In this document: one piece after another, positions 7,538 to 13,870 of the stretch
Position numbering within the stretch: position 1 is the first letter of the stretch
Layout: each line of letters begins with the position of its first letter
Origin: Thermoleophilia bacterium
GTDB taxonomy: Bacteria > Actinomycetota > Thermoleophilia > Gaiellales > Gaiellaceae
Length of the DNA: 33,952 bases
NCBI GenBank assembly: GCA_029865325.1
Contig: JAOUHF010000016.1
Coordinates: 1-33,952 of the forward strand
Direction: 5' to 3'
Translations under genes and position numbers: made by a program
The notes under the pieces: generated by a model
What the model was told of the DNA's origin: nothing
Seen by the model: only the letters and a program-made list of their open reading frames with translations
Database searches by the model: none

Positions 7538-7708
7538 ATGTGGTACGGAATCGGCTTCGCCGCTCTCCTCTGGATCATCCTCTTTGTCTGGCTCGGCCTC
7601 AGAACGCTCCGAAACGGACACGGATGGATGTTCTTCCTCGGGATCTTCCTCCCGCTGCTCTGGATCATCGGCGCGTTCATGCAGCCTGCCAACCGGCAGG
7701 CGTACTGA
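7538..7708 (+). CDS. Small two-helix membrane protein
   Basis: A 56-aa protein below the track's cutoff as a separate ORF. ATG 7538 has a strong GCAGGAGG ribosome site. It consists of two membrane segments, GIGFAALLWIILFVWLGL and WMFFLGIFLPLLWIIGAFM, separated by a short polar turn RTLRNGHG, with a short polar tail. It is rich in Trp and Phe, like other small envelope proteins (superinfection-immunity or PMP3-like architecture), but no specific family is certain. A hairpin terminator follows, so it is probably monocistronic. Confidence 0.75.
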   Translation: MWYGIGFAALLWIILFVWLGLRTLRNGHGWMFFLGIFLPLLWIIGAFMQPANRQAY

Positions 7709-7742
7709 CCCCGTAGACGACCCGAGTACTTAGAGGGAACGG

Positions 7743-7762
7743 GGCCCGCCGAGTGGCGGGCC
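7743..7762 (+). terminator. Hairpin terminator after small membrane protein
   Basis: Perfect 8-bp arms GGCCCGCC / GGCGGGCC around a GAGT loop, 34 bases after the stop codon. The family B repeat begins immediately after. Confidence 0.75.
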
Positions 7763-8092
7763 TCCCGCCTACCCGAAACTACCGAACTCCCGCTTCCAGC
7801 ACTCCGAGCAAGTCGCGACCAGTAGCTATCGCACCACAGCGTCTAGAGAACGACGGGCGTCCGGCTGCGGGGGGTCTTCGAGTACGAGGCCGTCCGTTTC
7901 TGGGAGAAGCTCCTCGTCCACAGGCACGGCGGTCTCATTTGCCGGCCTTGCGTCCGAGCCCGACGGGATTCAGCCTGCCACCGTGGAGCGCGCATATTCC
8001 GTCGACGTCGCTTACAGCCTTCGATCGGCATTGGACACCGGCCCGCGTGGTCGCTTGACAGGGTGTCGTGGTTCGTCGTATCTCAGGAAACA
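7763..8092. other. Intergenic debris before the tRNA gene
   Basis: A family B copy lies at 7764-7812 (minus strand CSECWKREFGSF then stop). A minus-strand remnant with an HGG zinc motif occupies the right part and is listed separately. Nothing else is recognised. Confidence 0.5.
7764..7812 (-). repeat. Family B repeat fragment
   Basis: Contains CGCCTACCCGAAACTACCGA and the following CTCCCGCTTCCAGCACTCCG. On the minus strand it reads CSECWKREFGSF followed by a TAG stop. It is nearly identical at DNA level to 5760-5800. Confidence 0.55.
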
Positions 8093-8093
8093 A
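7935..8093 (-). pseudogene. Remnant of a small Cys/His (HGG-motif) protein
   Basis: A minus-strand frame ending at 7935 contains PCQATTRAGVQC followed by CALHGG. This reproduces the C-x-A-x-T-x-x-G-x-x-C ... C-x-x-H-G-G signature of small zinc-binding proteins often found near phage terminase or HNH genes. The frame is open further upstream, but its only ATG lies inside the tRNA gene, and a TTG near 8087 has no ribosome site. I infer a truncated or decayed gene. A functional short gene with an unusual start is the alternative. Confidence 0.35.
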
Positions 8094-8114
8094 AGAACCC
8101 CGTCTATGCGGGGC
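8093..8114 (-). terminator. Terminator of the tRNA-Ala transcript
   Basis: On the minus strand, six bases after the tRNA 3' end, CCCCG and CGGGG arms enclose a six-base loop. A T-rich tail follows (TTCTTTGTTT). This is a classic intrinsic terminator. Confidence 0.75.
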
Positions 8115-8118
8115 TCCA

Positions 8119-8191
8119 TGGAGCGTACCGGGATCGAACCGGTGACCTCCGGCTTGCAAAGCCGGCGCTCTCCCAGCTGAGCTAACGCCCC
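8119..8191 (-). tRNA. tRNA-Ala (anticodon UGC)
   Basis: The minus strand folds as a complete 73-nt cloverleaf. The acceptor stem GGGGCGT pairs with ACGCTCC (one G-U), with discriminator A. The D-arm is GCTC...GAGC, the anticodon stem CCGGC/GCCGG has loop TTTGCAA, and the T-arm is ACCGG-TTCGATC-CCGGT. The anticodon TGC lies at 8156-8158. The 3' CCA is not encoded. It lies directly after the coiled-coil gene on the same strand. Confidence 0.96.
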
Positions 8192-8215
8192 GAGCAGGTT
8201 CAGTCTAGAGATCGG

Positions 8216-8893
8216 CTAGGCGCTCGGCGGCGCTCCCCGAAGACCGTTCTGCTCGAGAGCGCGGAGCGAATCCCCAAAGCCGCGCTCGGTCGGGGCAGGT
8301 CGCGTTTCGCGCTCGAGACGCCGAAGCCGCTCGTCGATCTCGGCGAGTTCGGCCTTGCTCGTGATCGGCGTGCCGCCTCCTGTCGATCGCTCGCCCTCGG
8401 CGAGGGCGGTCTCGCGGCTAGCAAGCTCTTCGCTCAGCGCCGCGAGCTCTGCCTGAGTGCGCGCGAATGCCTTCTCTGCTTCCTGGAGCGCAGCCAGACG
8501 CGCCTCGATGTGTGCAAGGCGCTCCTCGGGCGTTTCCGCCGCTCCGGCGGCCCGCCGGGCGAGATCCGCTTCCATCTTCAGGTAGGCGCGCTCTCTCGCG
8601 GCGAGCTCGTGTTCCCGACGGCTCAGTTCCTGTGCATGCGCGGCCAGACCCACCTGCGCGTGCGCGACCGCCTCGTTGTCCTCGATAGAAAGCTTGCGCC
8701 CCGAGGTCCGGTTCGCACGCGCAAGCGCATCCGACAGCTCACGTTCGCGCTGCTCGACCGCCGCGACCCTCTCAGCGAGTTCGCGGCGGAGCATGCCGAG
8801 CTCCTGCTCGGCAGCCAGGCGGATCGCTCGGAGGCGCTCCTGCTCACTCTCGATCGAGATGGGCTCGAGGTTGTGGCGGCCGAAAAGTCCCAC
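8216..8893 (-). CDS. Coiled-coil protein of unknown function
   Basis: The track ORF begins too early. The coherent protein starts at GTG 8893 (VGLFGRHNLEPIS), giving 225 aa. Residues about 15-65 and 80-205 are almost continuous charged heptad-type helix, e.g. ERLRAIRLAAEQELGMLRRE and ELSRREHELAARERAYLKME, ending in a Pro/Gly-rich tail. There is no membrane segment or signal peptide. Such proteins act as scaffolds or septum/envelope-associated factors, but nothing specific is recognised. It is 47 bases downstream of another helical protein on the same strand and upstream of the tRNA gene, so it is probably the last protein gene of a small operon. Confidence 0.72.
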   Translation of the reverse strand: MGLFGRHNLEPISIESEQERLRAIRLAAEQELGMLRRELAERVAAVEQRERELSDALARANRTSGRKLSIEDNEAVAHAQVGLAAHAQELSRREHELAARERAYLKMEADLARRAAGAAETPEERLAHIEARLAALQEAEKAFARTQAELAALSEELASRETALAEGERSTGGGTPITSKAELAEIDERLRRLERETRPAPTERGFGDSLRALEQNGLRGAPPSA

Positions 8894-8940
8894 GCGTCGA
8901 TGATATGCGCGGGGCGGACGTTCTCCTGCTCGCAGCGCCG

Positions 8941-9198
8941 TTACGCGGCGCGCTCGAGGCGCTCTTCCGCACGGGCGCGGCGGACGATCTCTTCGCGCTC
9001 GCCGAAGCGGAGGCGGGCCTTCTCCATGCGAAGTACCTGCCAGAGCTCCTGCAGGCGAGCGTCGAGAGCCTTGATCTCGTCCTTGACGGTCGAGTCGAGA
9101 CCTTGGGAGAGGCGCCTCCACAGAACTTGGCGCTCTTCCGAGAGCTGCTCGATTTCGAGATGAAGCTGATTGGGTGTCACGTTCGGTGAAACGTGCAT
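8941..9198 (-). CDS. Small helical protein, DUF2630-like
   Basis: Start chosen at ATG 9198 because the track start lies inside the upstream metallopeptidase gene; a GTG five codons later is also possible. The 85-aa product is all helix: QLHLEIEQLSEERQVLWRRL and DEIKALDARLQELWQVLRME, then KARLRFGEREE. The LDxxLxxLWxxLRxxxARxxFGE pattern resembles DUF2630 proteins, a short actinobacterial family of unknown function. I recognise this by pattern only. It sits 37 bases after the zincin gene and probably shares its transcript. Confidence 0.6.
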   Translation of the reverse strand: MHVSPNVTPNQLHLEIEQLSEERQVLWRRLSQGLDSTVKDEIKALDARLQELWQVLRMEKARLRFGEREEIVRRARAEERLERAA

Positions 9199-9235
9199 CC
9201 GTGCGATCGCATTCCCGGCTCGGACAGCCGATGTG

Positions 9236-9562
9236 TCAGTCGTATCCGAGCTCGGCGATCCGATCCTCATCGAGCCCGAAGTAGTGCGCGAGCTCGTGGA
9301 GCACCGTGATGCGGATCTCCTCGCGGAGCACCTCGGGATCCGGAAAGGACTCCTCGAGTGGGATCCGATAGATCGAGATCTTGTCGGGAAGCGAGCCGGC
9401 CATGTCGCCGCGCTCCGGGAGCGGGACTCCGTGGTAGAGGCCGAGGAGATCCGGGTCTTCCGGGTTCTCGTCTTCCACCACGACAGCCACGTTCTCGAGC
9501 GCGTCGGCGATGTGAGGTGGGAGCACGTCGAGCGCTGCTTGCACCTGATCCTCGAACGTCAC
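9236..9562 (-). CDS. Minimal zincin-like metallopeptidase family protein
   Basis: A 108-aa protein, the normal size for the family (formerly DUF1025). Near the C-terminus is HELAHYFGLDED (H89-E90-xx-H93), the HExxH zinc motif with the family-typical GLDED that follows. The N-terminal part FEDQVQAALDVLPPHIADALENV and the central LLGLYHGVPLPER also match the family layout. A metal-dependent hydrolase is expected, but no substrate is established. Its GTG start overlaps the stop of the broken carbamoyltransferase frame in a GTGA arrangement, suggesting translational coupling to a gene that has since decayed. Confidence 0.9.
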   Translation of the reverse strand: MTFEDQVQAALDVLPPHIADALENVAVVVEDENPEDPDLLGLYHGVPLPERGDMAGSLPDKISIYRIPLEESFPDPEVLREEIRITVLHELAHYFGLDEDRIAELGYD

Positions 9563-10178
9563 CGAATCACGAGGGCCATCAGCGCCTTCTGCGTGTACAG
9601 GCGGTTCTCGGCCTGCTCTCAGGCGAGACAGCGGGGCCCGTAGAGCACGTCCGGGGTGATTTCCTCACCGAGATGCGCGCGGAGACAATGCGTCGCGCTA
9701 TTGCGTCCGGGTCGGCGAGCGCGAGGAGGCCGGCGTCAACGCCGTTCGGCTCGAGCGCCCGGAGTCGCTCCTCGCGGTGATCGTCATGGCCCATGCTCGT
9801 CCAGACATCGGCGTACACGGCTCGTGCGCCGCCCACCGCTTCACGCGGGTCGTTGACAAGCTCGACGATGCCGCCGTTCGAGCGGGCATCGTCGGCCGCA
9901 GCGGCCACGAACTCCGCGCTGGGCTCGTAGCCCGCCGGCGTGGCCGCGACGAACTCCATTCCGAAGCGGCCGGCGATCCGCGCGACGCGGGTGCGGGTCG
10001 ACGGCTTGTGGAAGATGAGGCCGATCGTTCGACCGGGGAGAAGTCGTAGCTCTCGCCGGCGTGCCCGTTCGGCCTTCAGCTCGTCGGCGAGGTCGAGCAG
10101 CATCTCGAGCTCTGCACGCGACCACGCGGCTATTCGCGTGAAATTGCGGCCCTTGAGATCGCTCGGAACGCGTGCCAT
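9559..10178 (-). pseudogene. argF: Ornithine carbamoyltransferase pseudogene
   Basis: The N-terminal part is a normal OTC start (LKGRNFTRIAAWSRAELEML ... GLIFHKPSTRTRV), including the carbamoyl-phosphate motif STRTR. Directly after STRTRV the sequence jumps to the ornithine-binding domain (FGMEFVAATPAGYEP), so about 100 residues are missing in frame. The DVWTSMG motif survives. After ALADPDAI the frame shifts: the true continuation HCLRAHLGEEITPDVLYGP lies in another frame, with the catalytic HCLP changed to HCLR. An in-frame TGA then interrupts CLA*EQAENRLYTQK before the terminal MALVIR stop. Three independent lesions make it a genuine pseudogene and not a sequencing slip. The downstream zincin gene keeps its coupled start. 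Confidence 0.92.
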
Positions 10179-10218
10179 TCGCTCAAGTTACAGCGTGCAA
10201 CTCGGATAGAGTCGGAGC

Positions 10219-10746
10219 ATGTCCACGTTTGCTCAGAGCTTGAACGAACAGGTTGGCTACGAGTTCGCCGCCTCGCAGCAGTACATCGCAATCGCGGCCT
10301 ACTACGACGCGCAGACGCTCCCGCAGCTCGCCGCGCACTTCTATCGCCAGGCGGTCGAGGAGCGAAATCACGCGATGATGATGGTCCAGTACCTACTCGA
10401 TGCCGGCGAGGAGGTACGCGTTCCGGGTGTCGATGCGCCGCAGGCAGGGTTCGCGGACGCGGTCGCTCCAGTCTCGCTCGCCCTCGCGCAGGAGAAGCGC
10501 GTCACCGCCCAGATCGTCGACCTCGTGAAGCTCGCGCGAGAGAGTGGCGAGCTCGTGGGTGAGCAGTTCCTCCACTGGTTCCTCCAGGAGCAGCGTGAAG
10601 AGGTCGCCTCGATGACCGACCTTCTTGCTGTGATCGAGCGCGGAAAGGACAATCTCCTGCTCGTCGAGGAACATCTCGGCCGCGCTGCGGGAGGCGAGAA
10701 CCCGCTCGAGGCCGGAGCTCCGCCCGCCGCCGGCGGGGCTCTGTAG
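10219..10746 (+). CDS. Bacterial non-heme ferritin
   Basis: A 175-aa four-helix ferritin that stores iron as a ferric mineral. The diiron site can be read by position: E15, E48, H51 (in VEERNHA), E92, Q125 and E128 (in QEQREE). These are the ligands of E. coli FtnA (E17, E50, H53, E94, Q127, E130) shifted by two. Helix starts include FAQSLNEQVGYEFAASQQYI. The C-terminus has an extra Gly/Ala/Pro-rich tail of about 20 residues that is probably disordered. The gene is divergent from the OTC pseudogene with only 40 bases between; a TAGAGT stretch 24 bases before the ATG could be a -10 element. YjbQ follows 26 bases downstream. Confidence 0.93.
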   Translation: MSTFAQSLNEQVGYEFAASQQYIAIAAYYDAQTLPQLAAHFYRQAVEERNHAMMMVQYLLDAGEEVRVPGVDAPQAGFADAVAPVSLALAQEKRVTAQIVDLVKLARESGELVGEQFLHWFLQEQREEVASMTDLLAVIERGKDNLLLVEEHLGRAAGGENPLEAGAPPAAGGAL

Positions 10747-10772
10747 ACGCCGCGCGCGTCGCCCTTTCGCGC

Positions 10773-11171
10773 ATGCACGAGCTGACGATCCAGACCGCGC
10801 GTCGAAGTCACATCCTCGACATCACGCGCGACGTGCGCGAGGCGATCGCGGGTGAGAAGGGGTCGGCGATAGTGATCTATGTCCCGCACACGACGGCCGG
10901 AGTGACGATCAACGAGCACGCGGATCCGGCGGTCGCCCGCGACTTCGAGTCCGCGCTCGAACGAATAGTGGAAGACGGGTGGCCGTGGGAGCACATCGAG
11001 CCGGGCGAGGAGAACGCACCCACGCATGTGCGCGCAGCGCTCATAGGACCGAGCGTGGTGATACCGCTCCGCGATGACGGCTCGCTCGCACTGGGGACCT
11101 GGCAGGGGATCTTCTTCTGCGAGTTCGACGGCCCGCGTGACCGGAGCGTCTGCGTCGCCGTGCTCCAATAG
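10773..11171 (+). CDS. YjbQ / UPF0047 family protein (secondary thiamine-phosphate synthase-like)
   Basis: A 132-aa protein of the usual family size. The family signatures are present: VPHTTAGVTINEHADP with the conserved His in the middle, the central WEHIEPG...APTHVRAALIG segment, and the C-terminal LALGTWQGIFFCEFDGPR. The E. coli member can complement loss of thiamine-phosphate synthase at low level, but the physiological reaction is not settled. The start ATG lies 26 bases after ferritin. The next gene, an rRNA methyltransferase, begins four bases after this stop, so the three genes probably form one transcript. Confidence 0.92.
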   Translation: MHELTIQTARRSHILDITRDVREAIAGEKGSAIVIYVPHTTAGVTINEHADPAVARDFESALERIVEDGWPWEHIEPGEENAPTHVRAALIGPSVVIPLRDDGSLALGTWQGIFFCEFDGPRDRSVCVAVLQ

Positions 11172-11175
11172 CGAG

Positions 11176-12543
11176 ATGGCCGCGCCAGTTCACAAAGGAG
11201 AGGAGCTCGAGCTCTCCATCGAATCGCTCGCCTACGGCGGCAACGGCGTAGCGCGCCACGACGGGTTCGTCGTCTTCGTGCGCGGAGGATTGCCCGGCGA
11301 TCGCGTCCGCGCGCGCGTTACCAAGGTCAAGCGCGGCTTCGCCGAAGGATTCGCGAGCACCGTCCTCGAGCCCGGGCCTGACCGTGTCGAGGCTCCGTGC
11401 CGCCACTTCGGAACGTGCGGCGGCTGCAGGTTCCAGGACCTCGCATACGACATGCAGCTCGAGCAGAAAGCGCAGCAGGTGCGCGATGCGCTCGTACGCA
11501 TCGGGCGAATCGCCGACCCGCCGCTCGAGCCCATCGTGCCGGCGACGTCGATCTACGGCTACCGCAACAAGCTCGAGTACTCGTTCACCGCCGGCGAGGA
11601 GGAGGTCGAGCTCGGCTTCCATCGCGCCGGGCGCTGGGACGAGGTGATCGGCATCGAGGAGTGCCTGCTGACGACCGACGTCGGCAACGCGATCAGGCTT
11701 GCCGTTCGCGACTGGGCGCGAGAGGAGGGGCTCGAGCCCTACGACCAGACTACGGGTAAGGGATATCTGCGGCATCTCGTCGTCCGGGAAGGAAGGAACA
11801 CGGGCCAAGCGCTCGTCGTCCTCGTGACCGGGCCCGGCGAGCGTTTCGAGGCGGGGTACGTCGTCGATGTTCTCCGGCGCTTCCCAGAGGTGCGCTCGAT
11901 CCACTGGGCGATCAACGACACACCCGCGGAGCAGACGAACCTTCCGACGAAGCTTCTCTGGGGTGGCGAGGCGATCGAGGAGGAGATCCTCGGGCTCCGC
12001 TTTCGAGTGCGTCCATCCGCGTTCCTGCAGACGAACACGGAGATGGCCGAACAGCTCTACAGCCTGGCGCGCGACTTCGCCGGACTGACCGGCACCGAGA
12101 ACGTCTTCGACCTCTATTGCGGGACAGGCACGATCGGACTCGCGCTCGCTCCAGACGCTTCTTCCGTGTGGGGCCTCGAGATCTCAGAGGAGGCGGTGGC
12201 CTGCGCGATCGAGAACGCCGAGCTCAACGGGATCGAGAACGCACAGTTCTTCGCCGGGAACGTGGGGCAAACGCTCGAAGAGCTCGCCGAGAAGGCCGGC
12301 ACGGCCGACGTCGTCGTCGTAGACCCGCCGCGCGCTGGGCTTGCGGGCAAGGCGCTCCGGCGCACCGGAGCGCTCGCTGCTCGACGGATCGTCTATGTCT
12401 CGTGCAATCCGACCACGCTCGCATCCGACGTTCAGGTTCTGCGGGACGACTACGGATACACGCTCGTGCGCTGCCGTCCCGTCGACATGTTCCCGCACAC
12501 GCCGCACGTCGAGTCGGTATCGCTTCTCACTCGAGACTCGTAG
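11176..12543 (+). CDS. RlmD/TrmA-type 23S rRNA (uracil-C5)-methyltransferase
   Basis: A 455-aa SAM-dependent RNA methyltransferase. The start is placed at ATG 11176 because the TRAM domain (residues about 5-65, ELELSIESLAYGGNGVARHDG) begins right there. C75, C81, C84 (CRHFGTCGGC) and C163 match the spacing of the 4Fe-4S cluster of E. coli RlmD. The SAM site is FDLYCGTGTIGLAL, followed by VVVDPPRAGL and the nucleophilic cysteine of IVYVSCNPTTLASD. It methylates a uracil in 23S rRNA or, in some clades, tRNA; the exact target is not decidable here. It starts 4 bases after YjbQ, and its last 17 bases overlap the convergent membrane protein gene. Confidence 0.93.
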   Translation: MAAPVHKGEELELSIESLAYGGNGVARHDGFVVFVRGGLPGDRVRARVTKVKRGFAEGFASTVLEPGPDRVEAPCRHFGTCGGCRFQDLAYDMQLEQKAQQVRDALVRIGRIADPPLEPIVPATSIYGYRNKLEYSFTAGEEEVELGFHRAGRWDEVIGIEECLLTTDVGNAIRLAVRDWAREEGLEPYDQTTGKGYLRHLVVREGRNTGQALVVLVTGPGERFEAGYVVDVLRRFPEVRSIHWAINDTPAEQTNLPTKLLWGGEAIEEEILGLRFRVRPSAFLQTNTEMAEQLYSLARDFAGLTGTENVFDLYCGTGTIGLALAPDASSVWGLEISEEAVACAIENAELNGIENAQFFAGNVGQTLEELAEKAGTADVVVVDPPRAGLAGKALRRTGALAARRIVYVSCNPTTLASDVQVLRDDYGYTLVRCRPVDMFPHTPHVESVSLLTRDS

Positions 12544-13279
12544 CTCGAGAACGCACGTCGCGCACGTTTCGCCAGAGCAGGTCGGCGTTCGGGATCAGGA
12601 ACCCCAGGCACACCGCCGGCAGAGCCGGAAGCCCGGCAATGCCGTCCCAGGTCCACACGAGAACGAGCGTGCCGGCGAGGAAGCCCGCCATTCCGAGCCA
12701 CGTCCACATGACGCGAAGTGCAAAGCGGTCGGCCGCCGCGAGAAAGAGCGCGAAGAACAGAATGTCGGGCGGACCGATGTTGACCGTCGCCGTCTCGCCC
12801 GGATTCGGGAACGCGACGGATATTCGTTCGAAGAGCCCCGGCCGCTGCTCGACGACGTACTCGGTTGGGCCGGACGCGACGGACCAGATGTCCACCCACG
12901 GCACGAGCACGGCAACGAGCGCGATCCACCACAGCTCCTCGAAGAGCGTGAGGAACCAGAACCCGACGAGGGCGTAGCAGGCGAGCTTCGCGACGTTGGC
13001 AGCCGAATCGACGTCGAGCAGCGTGAGAGTCAGTGCGGCGACACCGACAACGGCCGCGGAGGCGAGAAGGACCCGGTTACCGGCTCGTGCGAGCGGTAGC
13101 GCGATCCAGATCGCGGCTGCGAAGGCCGGAAAGACAACGGCGCTGTGGAAGGCGACGTCGAGGCCTGAAGGAAGTCCGGGCAGGTGCTCTGCGCCGGCCC
13201 CGTAGGCGACGAGCGCGGCGAGGAGCGCCGTGAGCGCGCCGGCCCGTCGTCGAGTCAGTAAGGCGGTTGTGCTGCCCAC
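12527..13279 (-). CDS. Polytopic membrane protein with presenilin/SPP-like aspartyl protease motifs
   Basis: A 250-aa protein with about seven hydrophobic segments. Three motifs in order recall the A22 intramembrane aspartyl proteases. The first is a candidate catalytic Asp in VPWVDIWSV (D130, the YD position). The second is an Asp in NIGPPDILFFALFLA (D172, the GxGD position, here GPPD). The third is GLPALPAVCLGFL near residues 217-227 (the PAL position). The order and the hydrophobic contexts fit, but the YD tyrosine is Val and the GxGD third glycine is Pro, so activity is uncertain. The gene overlaps the end of the upstream UDG-like gene by 25 bases (GTG start) and the convergent methyltransferase by 17. 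If not A22-like, it is simply an unknown integral membrane protein. Confidence 0.82.
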   Translation of the reverse strand: MGSTTALLTRRRAGALTALLAALVAYGAGAEHLPGLPSGLDVAFHSAVVFPAFAAAIWIALPLARAGNRVLLASAAVVGVAALTLTLLDVDSAANVAKLACYALVGFWFLTLFEELWWIALVAVLVPWVDIWSVASGPTEYVVEQRPGLFERISVAFPNPGETATVNIGPPDILFFALFLAAADRFALRVMWTWLGMAGFLAGTLVLVWTWDGIAGLPALPAVCLGFLIPNADLLWRNVRDVRSRATSLE

Positions 13280-13848
13280 CAGGGGCCGAGTGCCTTGAAG
13301 GCGTTCCAGAATGCGGTCTTCGCAGGCTGCTCGTCGATGGACTCGTCTATATCCGGCGTCACCAGTGCGTCGATGGTCGAAGTGAACCGCTGCATGACAC
13401 CGAGCGCGGTCGGGTCGAAGGCGTCGGACAGCGGGAAACGCAGATCGTTGATGAACGCGACCGTCTGCTCGCCCATCGCCACCACGAGTTTCGGCTGGAC
13501 GATGTACAGCTCTCGCGTCAGCCAGGCCGCCGCGTCCGTCGGGTCCTCCGTGCCGAACTTCAGGCAGTTCGTTCCATACACGGCGAGAGGGTCGACCTGG
13601 AGTCGCTGGAGCGACTTCAGCACGGCTTGGCCCGAACGGCCAAAGAACGCGACCCCCTCCTGGATCTCCGACGGCTGCGGTGAGAACTTCAAGAGGAAGA
13701 CGTCGGCCAGCGGATGGCCCGATCCGAGCACCGGAATCCTGAGCTCGTCACCTGCGCGCGCGAGCTCGTCCCCGAGCTCGTTGATCTCGGAGATGGCCTT
13801 CTTGAGGTAGCGCTCGTAGATCTCGTCGGTGGGTGCGGCCGCGGGCAC
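13255..13848 (-). CDS. Uracil-DNA glycosylase superfamily protein (divergent)
   Basis: The start is placed at GTG 13848 (VPAAAPTDEIYERYL), 22 bases after the upstream gene, giving 197 aa; the track's N-terminal 93 residues are antisense-like noise. UDG family-4/5 features are visible: EGVAFFGRSGQAVLKSL (compare GxPFVGRSGQLL), VYGTNCLKFGTED and PKLVVAMGEQTVAFI. The usual GExPG motif is replaced by KFSPQPSE, and the C-terminal HPS motif and the iron-sulfur cysteines are not visible. Either it is a divergent clade or it has a different nucleic-acid role. The C-terminal AFWNAFKALGPWWA looks conserved. It sits between the GT-PHP gene and the membrane protein, transcribed with them. Confidence 0.8.
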   Translation of the reverse strand: MPAAAPTDEIYERYLKKAISEINELGDELARAGDELRIPVLGSGHPLADVFLLKFSPQPSEIQEGVAFFGRSGQAVLKSLQRLQVDPLAVYGTNCLKFGTEDPTDAAAWLTRELYIVQPKLVVAMGEQTVAFINDLRFPLSDAFDPTALGVMQRFTSTIDALVTPDIDESIDEQPAKTAFWNAFKALGPWWAAQPPY

Positions 13849-13870
13849 GGAGTCCCAAGCACCTTCTCTC

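Noticed and set aside
12117-12977. 286-aa plus-strand ORF overlapping the methyltransferase end
   Set aside because: Arg-rich shadow of the methyltransferase and of the opposite-strand membrane protein.
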